DNA of 64,000 nt from Ignavibacteria bacterium (GTDB taxonomy: Bacteria > Bacteroidota > Ignavibacteria > Ignavibacteriales > Ignavibacteriaceae): NCBI GenBank assembly GCA_030693705.1, contig JAUYAB010000090.1:1-64000 (forward strand), written 5' to 3'. Positions 30,718 through 41,795 of this stretch are shown piece after piece. A program made the translations under genes and the position numbers. The notes under the pieces are model-generated. The model searched no databases and had not been told where the DNA came from. It saw only the letters and a list, made by a program, of their open reading frames with translations. How positions within the stretch are numbered: the stretch's first letter is position 1; each line of letters begins with the position of its first letter.

Positions 30718-33174
30718 ATGAAAATTCTAAAATTCGGAGGTTCTTCCGTCGCATCTGCCGAACGGATAAAGAACGTAATTGAGATCGTTAAGTCATCTCT
30801 TAAAAAAGAAAAGAATATTGCCGTTGTTTTTTCCGCTTACCAAATGGTAACTGATAAATTAATAGCAGCGAGTCACCTTGCCGCGAAAGGTAATCCCATT
30901 TATTTAGAAAATTTGAAAGAGTTGGAGAACAAACATCTTTCGATTGCAAAAGAATTAATTTCCGTTAGCAAACAAAGTAGTGTTATCGCAAATATTAAAT
31001 TTCAATTGAATGAACTTGACGATATTCTACATGGAGTATTTCTTATAAAGGAACTTTCTCTTAAAACTCTAGATTATATTTTAAGTTTTGGCGAAAGACT
31101 TTCTACATACACGATAAGTGAAGCGCTTAATGATCGTAAGATTCCGAATAATTTTTTAGATACCCGTTCCCTTGTTAAAACCGATGCACAATTCGGAAAT
31201 GCACGCGTACTTTTTGACCTCACGAATAAAAATATTCAAAAACATTTTGCTGCAAATAAAAAATTACAGATCGCTACCGGTTTTATCGCTTCTACTTTAG
31301 AAGATGAGACAACTACATTGGGACGAGGCGGCTCCGATTTTACAGCTTCAATTTTAGGCGCTGCTTTAAATGTAAAAGAAATTGAAATCTGGACAGACGT
31401 TGACGGTGTACTTACCGCAGACCCGAGAAAAGTACAAAAAGCTTTTCCGGTAAAACATCTAACTTTTGATGAAGCTATGGAGCTCTCGCATTTCGGCGCA
31501 AAGGTAATCTACCCGCCAACAATGCAGCCGGCGCATGCAAAAGGAATTCCCCTTCGCATAAAAAATACTTTTAATCCTTCTTCCGAAGGGACTTTGATCA
31601 GCAAGAAAAAAATTGCAAACGATTTTCTTATTAAAGGAATTTCATCAATCGACGCAATCTCTTTAGTATTGGTTGAAGGAAGCGGTATGGTAGGTGTTGC
31701 AGGCATTGCAGAAAGAATTTTCAGCGCACTGGCTATACAACAAATTAATGTTGTTTTGATTACACAAGCTTCGTCGGAACATTCGATCTGTCTTGCTATT
31801 CCTCCGCGAGATGAAAAGAAAGCGAAAGATGCAATTGAAAAGGAATTCAAATTAGAATTACTCGAAAAGCAGATCAGTGAAGTAAAAGTTGAAAATAATT
31901 TCGCCATCATTGCAATTGTTGGCGAGAATATGCAGAAGACCCCCGGTATTGCGGGACGTTTATTTCAAGCGCTTGGAAAGAATGGAATCAACATAGCTGC
32001 AATTGCGCAAGGTTCGTCAGAATTAAATATCTCTGTGGTTATCTCCAAAAAAGATGAAGCCAAAGCGCTTAATGCTTTGCATGAATCATTTTTCTTGTCG
32101 AAGACAAAATCGCTCCATCTCTTTTTAGTTGGACCGGGATTGATCGGGAAAACCTTTTTAAAACAACTAAAAAATCATCAGAAAAAATTAGCAACTGAAT
32201 TTTTCACTTCAGTCCATGTTTGTGGTATCATCAATACTAAGAAGATGCTCGTAAGCAACAAAGGAATTTCCCTCGATAAATGGGAAACAGCACTAACCGC
32301 TTCAAATGAAGAGTCAAATCTGCCGACTTTTGTTAATGCGATGAAAGACTTCAATTTACCAAATTCTATTTTTATCGATTGCACCGCAAGCGAAGATGTC
32401 GTTCAATATTATCTGGATGTCCTTTCTTCCAATATTTCCGTTGTTACGCCAAACAAAAGAGCGAACACAAAATCTTTTCTCTTTTATAATAAGTTGCGTG
32501 AGACTGCCGCAAAACATAATGTAAAATTTTTATACGAAACCAATGTTGGCGCAAGTTTGCCGATAATCGGAACTATTCAAGATTTAGTAAGCACCGGCGA
32601 TTCAATTACAAAAATTGAAGGAATTCTTTCAGGTACGTTGAGTTATATTTTTAATTCCTTTAAAGCGGGCAAGAAATTTAGTAATGTAGTTCTCGAAGCA
32701 AGAGAAAAAGGGTATACCGAACCTGATCCGCGCGAAGATTTGAACGGAAAAGACGTTGCAAGAAAACTCTTGATCCTTGCACGCGAATGCGGTTACCAAA
32801 TGGAATTACCTGATATTAAAGTTGAAAATTTAATCTTCCCGAAAGCGCGAAAAGTAAAAACAGTTCCGGAATTTTTTGGCGTTCTGAAAGAAAATGATGA
32901 CGAGTTTGAGAAATTACGAATGAAAGAAGAAAAAGATGGAAAAGTTTTACGCTACATCGCCAAATTAGAAAAAGGAAAAGCTGAAGTATCATTACAGGCA
33001 ATCGACAGGAACCATCCATTCTATTTTATGAGCGGAAGCGACAACATCTTAGCTGTGCATACGTTGAACTACATCAACAGTCCCCTTGTAATTAAAGGTC
33101 CCGGCGCGGGCGCCGATGTTACAGCCGCCGGAGTATTTGCCGATGTTCTCAGAATTTCAAATTATTTGAGTTAA
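30718..33174 (+). CDS. thrA: Bifunctional aspartokinase / homoserine dehydrogenase ThrA
   Basis: Catalyses phosphorylation of aspartate and reduction of aspartate semialdehyde to homoserine, the first and third steps to Thr/Met. In 818 residues: aspartokinase domain with KFGGSSV (5-11), FGERLS (124-129) and GRGGSD (202-207); two ACT domains (about 315-455, VGVAGIAERIF and ENMQKTPGIAGRLF) for feedback by threonine; and a homoserine dehydrogenase domain with NAD(P)-binding VGPGLIG (471-477), TNVGASLPIIG and GILSGTLSYIFN. Length matches the fused E. coli-type enzyme. First gene of an operon with asd, thrB, thrC and proC, controlled by the leader attenuator 26 nt upstream. Confidence 0.97.
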   Translation: MKILKFGGSSVASAERIKNVIEIVKSSLKKEKNIAVVFSAYQMVTDKLIAASHLAAKGNPIYLENLKELENKHLSIAKELISVSKQSSVIANIKFQLNELDDILHGVFLIKELSLKTLDYILSFGERLSTYTISEALNDRKIPNNFLDTRSLVKTDAQFGNARVLFDLTNKNIQKHFAANKKLQIATGFIASTLEDETTTLGRGGSDFTASILGAALNVKEIEIWTDVDGVLTADPRKVQKAFPVKHLTFDEAMELSHFGAKVIYPPTMQPAHAKGIPLRIKNTFNPSSEGTLISKKKIANDFLIKGISSIDAISLVLVEGSGMVGVAGIAERIFSALAIQQINVVLITQASSEHSICLAIPPRDEKKAKDAIEKEFKLELLEKQISEVKVENNFAIIAIVGENMQKTPGIAGRLFQALGKNGINIAAIAQGSSELNISVVISKKDEAKALNALHESFFLSKTKSLHLFLVGPGLIGKTFLKQLKNHQKKLATEFFTSVHVCGIINTKKMLVSNKGISLDKWETALTASNEESNLPTFVNAMKDFNLPNSIFIDCTASEDVVQYYLDVLSSNISVVTPNKRANTKSFLFYNKLRETAAKHNVKFLYETNVGASLPIIGTIQDLVSTGDSITKIEGILSGTLSYIFNSFKAGKKFSNVVLEAREKGYTEPDPREDLNGKDVARKLLILARECGYQMELPDIKVENLIFPKARKVKTVPEFFGVLKENDDEFEKLRMKEEKDGKVLRYIAKLEKGKAEVSLQAIDRNHPFYFMSGSDNILAVHTLNYINSPLVIKGPGAGADVTAAGVFADVLRISNYLS

Positions 33175-33195
33175 AAAAATCTAAAAGGAAAAACT

Positions 33196-34242
33196 ATGTC
33201 ATCACAAAAAATAAAAGTAGGAATCCTGGGCGCAACCGGAAGCGTCGGACAAAAATTCATTCAATTATTAAACGATCATCCGTTTTTTGAAATTGCGGAA
33301 GTTGCAGCTTCGGATCGCTCTGCCGGCAAGAAATATAAAGATGCAGTAAATTGGTTTTTACCAACTCCAATTCCAAGTGCGATTGCAAACCTCACCGTTA
33401 AAAATTGTGAACCGGGTTTAGATTGCGGAGTTGTTTTCTCCGGGTTAGATGCAAACATCGCCGGAGAAATTGAAGAAGCATTTGCAAATGCCGGTTATCA
33501 TGTAATTTCAAATTCAAAAAATCACCGCTTTGATAAAGATGTTCCGTTATTAATTCCTGAAGTAAATCCCGATCACCTTGGATTAATTAAAGTTCAGAAA
33601 TATGGAAAAGGTTCAATCGTTACAAATCCTAATTGTTCAACAATCGGATTGCTTCTTGCGCTAAAGCCACTTGTTGATGCGTTTGGAATTGAGCAGCTAA
33701 ACGTTGTAACCATGCAGGCGTTGTCGGGCGCAGGTTATCCGGGTGTTTCCAGCCTTGATATCATCGATAATGTAATTCCGTTTATCGGCGGAGAAGAAAA
33801 TAAAATGGAAACCGAACCGTTAAAAATTTTCGGAACATTTAATGGAAGTGAAATTGAGATGAGTAAGTTCAAAATTAGCGCGTCGTGTAACCGCGTTGCT
33901 GTTGTAGATGGACACCTTGAATCGGTTCAAGTTAAACTGAAAAACAAACCTTCAAAGGAAGAAATAATTTCAGTTTGGCAGAACTTTAAAGGTGAACCGC
34001 AAGAGTACGATCTTCCTCTTGCGCCGGTTCAACCAATCCATTATTTCTCTGAAGATAAATATCCGCAGCCGCGCTTGCACAGAAATATTGATAAGGGAAT
34101 GGCAGCGGCGGTTGGAAGATTACGAGATTGTAATTTGTTCGATTATAAATTTTCCGTCCTCTCGCACAATACCGTTCGCGGCGCAGCGGGTGGCGCTATT
34201 CTTTGTGCCGAATTGATGAAAGCAAAAGGTTTACTTTCGTAA
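33196..34242 (+). CDS. asd: Aspartate-semialdehyde dehydrogenase
   Basis: Second step of the aspartate pathway: NADPH-dependent reduction of aspartyl phosphate. The 348-residue protein has the N-terminal dinucleotide motif GATGSVGQ (12-19), the catalytic cysteine in NPNCSTIG (Cys147) and SCNRVAVVDGHLES with the catalytic His. The SNSKNHRFDKDVPLLIPEVN segment marks the archaeal/fungal-type branch of the family rather than the E. coli type. Start is the ATG at 33196 after AAAAGGAA. Its TAA overlaps the thrB ATG (TAATG at 34240). Confidence 0.96.
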   Translation: MSSQKIKVGILGATGSVGQKFIQLLNDHPFFEIAEVAASDRSAGKKYKDAVNWFLPTPIPSAIANLTVKNCEPGLDCGVVFSGLDANIAGEIEEAFANAGYHVISNSKNHRFDKDVPLLIPEVNPDHLGLIKVQKYGKGSIVTNPNCSTIGLLLALKPLVDAFGIEQLNVVTMQALSGAGYPGVSSLDIIDNVIPFIGGEENKMETEPLKIFGTFNGSEIEMSKFKISASCNRVAVVDGHLESVQVKLKNKPSKEEIISVWQNFKGEPQEYDLPLAPVQPIHYFSEDKYPQPRLHRNIDKGMAAAVGRLRDCNLFDYKFSVLSHNTVRGAAGGAILCAELMKAKGLLS

Positions 34243-35207
34243 TGAAAAAATTATTTAAAGCAAAAAAAGTTAAAGTCTTCTCTCCCGCTTCGGTTTCCAA
34301 CGTGGGAGCGGGGTTTGATATTTTCGGATTTGCTCTTCACATTCCCGGTGATGAATTGGTAATGAAGATCGTGGAGAAACCGGGAATTCACATCACGAAA
34401 ATTACCGGCGATGATCATCATTTACCGAAAGATGCGAAGAAAAATACTGCTGCTGTATCACTCAGAGCCATGATGGATGCGATCGATGGTAAGTTTGGTG
34501 TTGAAATGGAACTCCACAAAAAAATGCCGTTGGGAAGCGGACTTGGTTCAAGCGCCGCGAGTGCAGTCGCTTCCGTTTTTGCTTTAAATGTTTTACTTAG
34601 AAAACCTTTTTCAAAAAGTGAACTTTTAATGTTTGCCCTGGAAGGAGAAAAAATAGCAAGCGGAAACACTGCTCACGCAGATAACGTTGCACCTTGTTTA
34701 TACGGTGGATTCACTCTGGTGAGAGGTTGTTCTCCACCCGATGTTATTGCTATTCCTACTCCAAAGGATTTATATTGCACGATCATTCATCCGCACATTG
34801 AAATTAAAACAGAGTTTGCGCGAAAAATTTTGCGTTCGCAGATCAAACTCTCCGATGCCGTTAGACAATGGGGAAACGCTTCCGCATTGGTAGCCGGATT
34901 AATGAAACCCGATTACGATCTCATCAAAAGATCTATTGAAGATTTCATTATTGAACCAATTCGTGGTGCGTTAATCCCGAATTATTTCATTTTAAAAGAG
35001 ACCGCACTTAATAACGGCGCTCTCGGATGCAGCATTTCCGGCTCCGGTCCTTCTGTTTTTGCGTTGAGCAGAAGCGAGAAAGAAGCAAAGCTTATTGGTT
35101 CCGAAATGAAAAAAGTGCTTACTAAAATAAAATTGAAGAGCGATATTTTTATTTCTAAAATAAATCATGAAGGTCCAAAAATAATTTCTCTATCGGATAC
35201 CCTGTGA
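34242..35207 (+). CDS. thrB: Homoserine kinase
   Basis: Phosphorylates homoserine on the way to threonine. From ATG 34242 the protein has 321 residues. GHMP-kinase motifs are the N-terminal VFSPASVSNVGAGFD (12-26), the ATP loop PLGSGLGSSAAS (96-107) and the C-terminal GCSISGSGPSVFAL. An upstream in-frame ATG at 34203 lies within asd and is not used; TAATG coupling to asd supports 34242. It overlaps thrC by 4 nt. Confidence 0.95.
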   Translation: MKKLFKAKKVKVFSPASVSNVGAGFDIFGFALHIPGDELVMKIVEKPGIHITKITGDDHHLPKDAKKNTAAVSLRAMMDAIDGKFGVEMELHKKMPLGSGLGSSAASAVASVFALNVLLRKPFSKSELLMFALEGEKIASGNTAHADNVAPCLYGGFTLVRGCSPPDVIAIPTPKDLYCTIIHPHIEIKTEFARKILRSQIKLSDAVRQWGNASALVAGLMKPDYDLIKRSIEDFIIEPIRGALIPNYFILKETALNNGALGCSISGSGPSVFALSRSEKEAKLIGSEMKKVLTKIKLKSDIFISKINHEGPKIISLSDTL

Positions 35208-36511
35208 AATTTTACAGCACGAATAATAAACAAACGCATGTCTCTTTTCGTGAAGCCGTCCTAAAAGGGATTGCTGACGATGGCGGACTTTTCATGCCGA
35301 ATGAAATTCCGAAACTTCCGGAAAGTTTTTTTCGTGAGATAGAGAAATATTCTTTTCAGGAAATCGGATATGAAGTCGCCAAATTTTTCATCGATGATAT
35401 TGACGAACAAGATTTGCGAAGAATTATTAATCAAGCCGTCTCCTTCCCTGCACCGCTTGTCCCGTTATCAGAAAATATTTCTGTTCTGGAATTATTTCAC
35501 GGACCAACTTTAGCATTCAAAGATTTTGGCGCACAGTTCCTTGCAAATCTTATCGAGCATTATTTAAAAGATGAGGAGAAGGAAACGTTGATCCTCGTTG
35601 CGACTTCCGGAGATACCGGCAGCGCAGTTGCAAATGGTTTCTACGAGAAGAGAGGAATTAAAGTTGCACTTCTTTATCCAGGCGGGAAGGTAAGTAAAAC
35701 TCAAGAGCAGCAACTCACCACACTCGGTAAAAATATTTTCGCATTTGAGGTTGAAGGTGTTTTTGACGATTGCCAGCAGCTTGTAAAACAGGCTTTCCAC
35801 GATAACGAATTGAAAAATATTTTTTCAATGACATCGGCGAATTCAATAAACATTGCCAGACTTCTTCCGCAATCATTTTATTATTTTGAAGCGTACAAAC
35901 AAATAAAAGATAAATCTCTTCCGTTTGTAATTTCTGTTCCAAGCGGAAATTTTGGGAATCTCACTGCCGGGTTAATAGCTCAAGCGATGGGATTACCAAT
36001 TGAAAAATTTATTGCAGCGGTAAATGCAAATGATATCTTCCCAAAATATTTAGAAAACGGCGAATACAAACCGAAAGATTCTGTCCAAACAATATCCAAT
36101 GCGATGGACGTTGGCAACCCAAGTAACTTTGCACGGATCATTTCTTTATTCGATAATGATGTTGAATCAATTCGGAATACTATTTCAAGCTCAAGTTATA
36201 GCGATGAACAAACGTTATCCGCTATAAAAGAAGTGAAGGAACAATTCGGTTATACAATTGATCCGCACGGTGCAGTTGGTTATTTAGCTCTGAAAAAATA
36301 TTTAGAGAATTGCGAAAACAAAAATGTAAACGCAGTAATTCTTGAAACCGCACATCCTTCCAAATTTTCTGAGATTGTGGATGAGGTTCTTAATGAAAAA
36401 ACAAAGATGCCGGAAAGACTTTCTGCTTGCCTGGTGAAAGAAAAAAAATCAGTGTTGACACAAAAAGATTATGCATCGTTTAAAGAAGCGCTTATAAAAA
36501 CAATTACATAA
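35204..36511 (+). CDS. thrC: Threonine synthase
   Basis: PLP-dependent conversion of phosphohomoserine to threonine. The 435-residue protein starts with a GTG that overlaps the thrB stop (GTGA). MKFYSTNNK is the typical N-terminus. PTLAFKDFGAQF carries the PLP lysine (Lys106), and VATSGDTGSAVANGF and SVPSGNFGNLTAG bind substrate and PLP phosphate. The sequence fits the shorter bacterial class of ThrC. The proC gene follows after 11 nt. Confidence 0.96.
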   Translation: MKFYSTNNKQTHVSFREAVLKGIADDGGLFMPNEIPKLPESFFREIEKYSFQEIGYEVAKFFIDDIDEQDLRRIINQAVSFPAPLVPLSENISVLELFHGPTLAFKDFGAQFLANLIEHYLKDEEKETLILVATSGDTGSAVANGFYEKRGIKVALLYPGGKVSKTQEQQLTTLGKNIFAFEVEGVFDDCQQLVKQAFHDNELKNIFSMTSANSINIARLLPQSFYYFEAYKQIKDKSLPFVISVPSGNFGNLTAGLIAQAMGLPIEKFIAAVNANDIFPKYLENGEYKPKDSVQTISNAMDVGNPSNFARIISLFDNDVESIRNTISSSSYSDEQTLSAIKEVKEQFGYTIDPHGAVGYLALKKYLENCENKNVNAVILETAHPSKFSEIVDEVLNEKTKMPERLSACLVKEKKSVLTQKDYASFKEALIKTIT

Positions 36512-36522
36512 AGGGAAATGAG

Positions 36523-37323
36523 ATGGAAAATAAAATAATCACGATCCTTGGAAGTGGAAATATCGGATTATCGATCGCAAACGGATTGGTGCACGCAAAA
36601 TTGGTTTCTCCGAAAAACGTAATTTTAACAAGAAGAAATACCGAGTTGTTAAAAGAATTCTCGCTGCAAGGATTTTCTGTTTCAAGTGATAATAAAAAAG
36701 CTGTTTCGCAAGCCGACATTGTTATCATAGCCGTTCAACCGCAGCAATTAAACGATTTGCTTCAACAAATAAAACCAGCGCTTAAAGCAAAGAAACACAC
36801 CGTAATTTCAGTTGTTTCCGGCGCTACTGTTTCGGCAATGAAAAAAATTCTCGGCAGACAAATAAAAATTGTTCGCGCAATGCCGAATACTGCAATTGCG
36901 ATTCAAGAATCAATGACATGTTTATCATCCGATTCACCTGAAGCGTTAACATACGCAGAAAAGATATTTAACACACTCGGAAGCAGTTTAATAATTAAAG
37001 AAGAATTGATGGGACCCGCAACAGCTTTATGCGCCTGCGGAATTGCATTTTTTCTTCGCGCCATCCGCGCCGCTTCTCAAGGCGGAATAGAAATTGGGTT
37101 CCATTCCGGGGAAGCGATTATGATGGCGGCACAAACTGCCAAAGGAGCCGCATCTCTTCTTTTAGAAAATAAAAATCACCCGGAAAGTGAAGTTGATAAA
37201 GTGACTACTCCGCGAGGCATTACGATTTCCGGTTTGAACCAGATGGAACATAACGGTTTCAGTTCCGCATTAATTAAAGGAATTGTAACTTCGGCTGAAA
37301 AAGCTGCCAAGATTTACTCATAA
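36523..37323 (+). CDS. proC: Pyrroline-5-carboxylate reductase
   Basis: Last step of proline synthesis. A 266-residue enzyme with N-terminal NAD(P)-binding ILGSGNIGLSIANGL (8-22), VQPQ and RAMPNTAIAIQES, and the C-terminal P5CR signature VTTPRGITISGLNQMEHNGF. Gly-rich loop is GSGNIG. Its location 11 nt downstream of thrC places a proline gene in the threonine operon under the same attenuator. A small variant of the family, or another imine reductase, cannot be excluded, but the signature is complete. Confidence 0.9.
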   Translation: MENKIITILGSGNIGLSIANGLVHAKLVSPKNVILTRRNTELLKEFSLQGFSVSSDNKKAVSQADIVIIAVQPQQLNDLLQQIKPALKAKKHTVISVVSGATVSAMKKILGRQIKIVRAMPNTAIAIQESMTCLSSDSPEALTYAEKIFNTLGSSLIIKEELMGPATALCACGIAFFLRAIRAASQGGIEIGFHSGEAIMMAAQTAKGAASLLLENKNHPESEVDKVTTPRGITISGLNQMEHNGFSSALIKGIVTSAEKAAKIYS

Positions 37324-37347
37324 ATATTCAATCTCGACAAAAAAGTG

Positions 37348-37379
37348 TTTGACAAATGAACTTTCGTGCACTATCTTTG
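37348..37379 (+). promoter_or_regulatory. Promoter of the met leader/metYX operon
   Basis: TTTG at 37348-37351, 20-nt spacer, TATCTTTG at 37372-37379: a perfect TTTG / TAnnTTTG match, 12 nt before the leader ATG and downstream of proC. Confidence 0.75.
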
Positions 37380-37390
37380 CACCTACTAAA

Positions 37391-37486
37391 ATGAAAAACA
37401 AAAATTTAAATATCGAAATTAAAAACATGGCTATGTGCCTCTCTTGTATGATGATGTGTTCATCGACTCGGATGGTCTCAGCCTAA
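37391..37486 (+). CDS. met operon leader peptide (Met/Cys-rich)
   Basis: A 31-codon ORF whose second half reads NMAMCLSCMMMCSSTRMVSA: eight Met codons overall including a run of three, and three Cys codons. It ends in TAA at 37484-37486, just before an intrinsic terminator. This is the expected form of a leader peptide for attenuation by methionine (and possibly cysteine) availability. It shares the leader-terminator layout of the thr operon in this window. A SAM-I riboswitch follows, so the transcript would be checked twice. Confidence 0.75.
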   Translation: MKNKNLNIEIKNMAMCLSCMMMCSSTRMVSA

Positions 37487-37506
37487 ATGTACTAATAGTT
37501 TATTTG

Positions 37507-37545
37507 AAGCCCTTCCGAAGTAAAAACTCGAGAAGGGCTTTTTTG
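37507..37545 (+). terminator. Leader-peptide attenuator terminator upstream of metY
   Basis: Perfect 9-bp stem AAGCCCTTC (37507-37515) / GAAGGGCTT (37532-37540), then TTTTTT. The segment ACTCGGATGG (37466-37475) within the leader ORF can pair with CCTTCCGAAGT (37511-37521) apart from one bulge and one mismatch, a plausible antiterminator. Confidence 0.8.
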
Positions 37546-37570
37546 TTTGTTCTTGTAAAATATAAAAAGC

Positions 37571-37694
37571 TCTTATCGAGAAAGGTTGAGGGAACAGGCC
37601 CTATGACAACCTTAGCAACCACCACGTTAAACGTGAACTTTGGTGCTACTTCCTGCCCGTTCCGGGTTTATCCGGAAATTGTGGAAAGATGAGA
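37571..37694 (+). promoter_or_regulatory. SAM-I (S-box) riboswitch
   Basis: The conserved core is evident: TCTTATCGAGAAAGGTTGAG at the 5' side, GGGAACAGGCCCTATGACAA, CCTTAGCAACC, GGTGCTACTTCC, and GATGAGA closing helix P1 with TCTTATC (7 bp). It binds S-adenosylmethionine and, when bound, favours the terminator at 37705-37744. It lies 99 nt upstream of metY. Confidence 0.95.
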
Positions 37695-37704
37695 ATCAGG
37701 TAGT

Positions 37705-37745
37705 AAACCTCTTCGGTAATCTTTCCCCCGAAGAGGTTTTTTTTT
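37705..37745 (+). terminator. Riboswitch expression-platform terminator
   Basis: Perfect 12-bp stem AAACCTCTTCGG (37705-37716) / CCGAAGAGGTTT (37728-37739) followed by a T run. It lies directly after the SAM-I aptamer. Confidence 0.92.
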
Positions 37746-37780
37746 GCTTATAACTGAACATAAAACAATAACTGAAATAA

Positions 37781-39112
<1,332 letters not shown>

Positions 39113-39130
39113 AATTTATTTAATAAAAGC

Positions 39131-40273
39131 ATGATTACACCAAGAACAAAATTCGCCAAACTTTACTCTCCCGATAATCCGTTACAAATGGATTCGGGAG
39201 AGAGTCTATCATCAGTTGAAGTAGCTTATCAAACCTACGGACAGCTTAATGAAAACGGCACAAATGCTATTCTCATCTGCCATGCACTTACCGGCAACGC
39301 CCACGCAGCAGGAATTATCGATAAAGAAGAAGTTGAAAATTCAAAACCGTACGAGTTTCTTTATAAATACAACAAGATGAATTTGCACAAGGCGGGTTGG
39401 TGGGACTCGCTCATCGGTCTCGGGAAAGTTTTTGATACACAAAAATATTTTGTAGTGTGTTCAAACTTTCTCGGCGGTTGTTACGGGACAACCGGACCAA
39501 CTTCAGTTGATGAAAAAACCGGCAACCAATTCCGGATGAACTTTCCGCAGTATTCGGTTGGAGATATGGTTAAAGTTCAGAAAGAATTGCTCGATACTCT
39601 TAGTGTTAAAAAACTTGTAACCGTTACCGGCGGGTCTTTGGGAGGAATGCAGGCTTTGGAATGGGCACTCATGTTCCCCAATTTTATTAACTCGGTCATC
39701 CCAATTGCAACTGCAGCACAACATTCAGCATGGGCGATTGCTTTTAACACACTTGCAAGACAAATTATAATCAATGACCCCCGATGGCAAAATGGAAATT
39801 ACACCGAACAGCCGAAAGCTCTTGCCTCCGCAAGAATAGCGGCTATGATAAGCTACCGCGCTCCGGAAGATTTCAACTTGAAATTCGGAAGAGAAATTGA
39901 ACAGAAACATAAAGACCCTTCGGATGAGAAATTTCAAGTTGAAAATTATTTACTCTACCAGGGAGATAAATTAGTACGAAGATTTGATGCGAACACTTAT
40001 CTGTGTATAACTAATGCAATGGATTCCCACAATGTAGCATCCAATCGGGGAACACTCGAAGAATCACTCGGAAATATTTCGGCAAAATGTTTAATCATCG
40101 GAATCTCGTCAGACATTCTCTATCCTCCGGATGAACAAAAAAATATTGCCGCACTTATCACCGGCGCGGAGTACGAAGAGATTGATTCCCCTTTCGGTCA
40201 TGATGCCTTTTTAATAGAATTTGAACAAGTAAATAACTTTGTTGCCAATTTTTTAAACAAAAACGGTTTATGA
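39131..40273 (+). CDS. metX: Homoserine O-acetyltransferase
   Basis: Activates homoserine with acetyl-CoA for methionine synthesis. A 380-residue alpha/beta-hydrolase-fold enzyme with N-terminal [30 protein letters not shown] (48-61), GGCYGTTGP (115-123), the nucleophile elbow [13 protein letters not shown] (Ser169) and the C-terminal [11 protein letters not shown] with catalytic His. Acetyl versus succinyl specificity is inferred from pairing with MetY and overall similarity to MetX. It forms an operon with metY under SAM control. Confidence 0.95.
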   Translation: MITPRTKFAKLYSPDNPLQMDSGESLSSVEVAYQTYGQLNENGTNAILICHALTGNAHAAGIIDKEEVENSKPYEFLYKYNKMNLHKAGWWDSLIGLGKVFDTQKYFVVCSNFLGGCYGTTGPTSVDEKTGNQFRMNFPQYSVGDMVKVQKELLDTLSVKKLVTVTGGSLGGMQALEWALMFPNFINSVIPIATAAQHSAWAIAFNTLARQIIINDPRWQNGNYTEQPKALASARIAAMISYRAPEDFNLKFGREIEQKHKDPSDEKFQVENYLLYQGDKLVRRFDANTYLCITNAMDSHNVASNRGTLEESLGNISAKCLIIGISSDILYPPDEQKNIAALITGAEYEEIDSPFGHDAFLIEFEQVNNFVANFLNKNGL

Positions 40274-40352
40274 GCAAATTCTTTAAGTGAAGAAAATTCT
40301 CTATTTTTGTGATACGAAATAGTATTTATTATATAGAGAGAAAGAAGGCTTA

Positions 40353-41786
40353 ATGAATTTTGAAGCCCTAAAAGGTTTTCACGATCCATGTTTTGTACTT
40401 GCAGAAAACGGAACAATCCTAAAATTAAATCAGGCGGCGTTACAATTTTTCCCATCCCGAAAAGAAAACATTATCGGGCAGAAATTTTCGGGGATTCTCG
40501 CCCCGGCTTCTATTTCGAAATTTGAAGAACATTTTTCTTCTTCTTTGAAACACAACACATCCTCTGAATTCGAGATCACTGTACAATCCAGGGAAGGAAA
40601 TATTTATGACATAAATATTTTTATCTCGCCGTTTATAAATGAATTAGACAAAAAAAGAAATATCCTGCTTCTCGGCAAAGATTTTACCAGCGAAAAGAAA
40701 AAGGAATCTGAGTTTTTACGCTTTTACACCGTTGCACAAAATACTGTAAATCCGCTGCAAATTACCGATCTAAACGGAAAAATGATTTATGTTAACCCGG
40801 CATTTGAACGCGCAAGCGGATACAGAAAAGAAGAGCTAATCGGACAAAATCCAAATATTTTCGGCAGCAAAAAACATTCGCGCGAATATTGGGAATCAAT
40901 GTGGCGAACCATTTCTTCCGGAAAAGTTTGGCTTGGAGAAGTAGAGAACAAAATGAAAAGCGGTGAATCGTTACACACGCGCTTATTAGTCTCTCCTATC
41001 ATCGATGAAACAAAAAAAGTTGTTGGCTACTTTGGTATTCACCACGACTTGACCGACAAAAAAATGCTCGAAAAACAATTGATCCACACGCAAAAGATGG
41101 AAAGCATCGGAACGCTTGCTGCCGGAGTTGCGCATGAAGTTGGAAATCCGCTTGCCTCAATTTCCGCTTTAGTTCAAATAGTGCAAAGAGAAACAGAAGA
41201 CAGCTTTATAAAAGAAAAACTTGAGCTTGTAAAAAAGCAGATCACAAGAATTTCAAAAATTATTAGAGATCTGGTTGATTTCTCCCGCCCATCCGATTAC
41301 GAATTAAAATCAACCGACATTAATGATAACCTAAAGGAAGCGATCGAAATTGTAAAAGTCGGTAAAAAAACGAAGGACATTAATTTTATTTCTTTGATGG
41401 ATGAATCGCTGCCATCCGTTCCGCTTATCGCCGACCAGATACAGCAGGTTTTTGTTAATATTTTAATTAACGCAGTTGATGCAATTGCTGAAAAAAAAGA
41501 AAAATACAAAAGTGACGAAGAGTCGTTCATAAAAGTCAGCACTTCGATTAAAGACGCAAATATTAAAGTGATATTTGAAGATAACGGGATCGGAATTCCT
41601 GAAGGTTCTTTAACGAAAGTATTCGAGCCTTTCTTCACCACAAAAAAAGAAGGAAAAGGAACCGGACTTGGACTTTGGGTAAGTTACGGTATTATCAAAA
41701 GCTCTCACGGAGAAATTAAAGTTGAGAGTCTGTATAAAAAGGGGACGACATTCATTATTAACTTTCCTCTAAATCTAATTTTATAA
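40353..41786 (+). CDS. Cytosolic PAS sensor histidine kinase
   Basis: A 477-residue kinase with no membrane segment, so it senses a cytosolic signal. Two PAS domains (about 5-115 and 125-235; the second has YVNPAFERASGYRKEELIGQ), then HisKA with LAAGVAHEVGNPLASISALV (phospho-acceptor His261), and HATPase with EDNGIGIP and GKGTGLGLWVSYG. The next gene, 10 nt downstream, is an NtrC-type regulator and is almost certainly its partner. The TATTTTTG at 40302 could be part of a promoter but lacks a clear upstream element. The signal is unknown. Confidence 0.92.
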   Translation: MNFEALKGFHDPCFVLAENGTILKLNQAALQFFPSRKENIIGQKFSGILAPASISKFEEHFSSSLKHNTSSEFEITVQSREGNIYDINIFISPFINELDKKRNILLLGKDFTSEKKKESEFLRFYTVAQNTVNPLQITDLNGKMIYVNPAFERASGYRKEELIGQNPNIFGSKKHSREYWESMWRTISSGKVWLGEVENKMKSGESLHTRLLVSPIIDETKKVVGYFGIHHDLTDKKMLEKQLIHTQKMESIGTLAAGVAHEVGNPLASISALVQIVQRETEDSFIKEKLELVKKQITRISKIIRDLVDFSRPSDYELKSTDINDNLKEAIEIVKVGKKTKDINFISLMDESLPSVPLIADQIQQVFVNILINAVDAIAEKKEKYKSDEESFIKVSTSIKDANIKVIFEDNGIGIPEGSLTKVFEPFFTTKKEGKGTGLGLWVSYGIIKSSHGEIKVESLYKKGTTFIINFPLNLIL

Positions 41787-41795
41787 AGGGTTCAA

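Noticed and set aside
37435-37692. ORF of 85 codons across the met leader and riboswitch
   Set aside because: It runs in another frame through the leader ORF, the attenuator terminator and the SAM-I aptamer; the RNA structures explain the sequence better.
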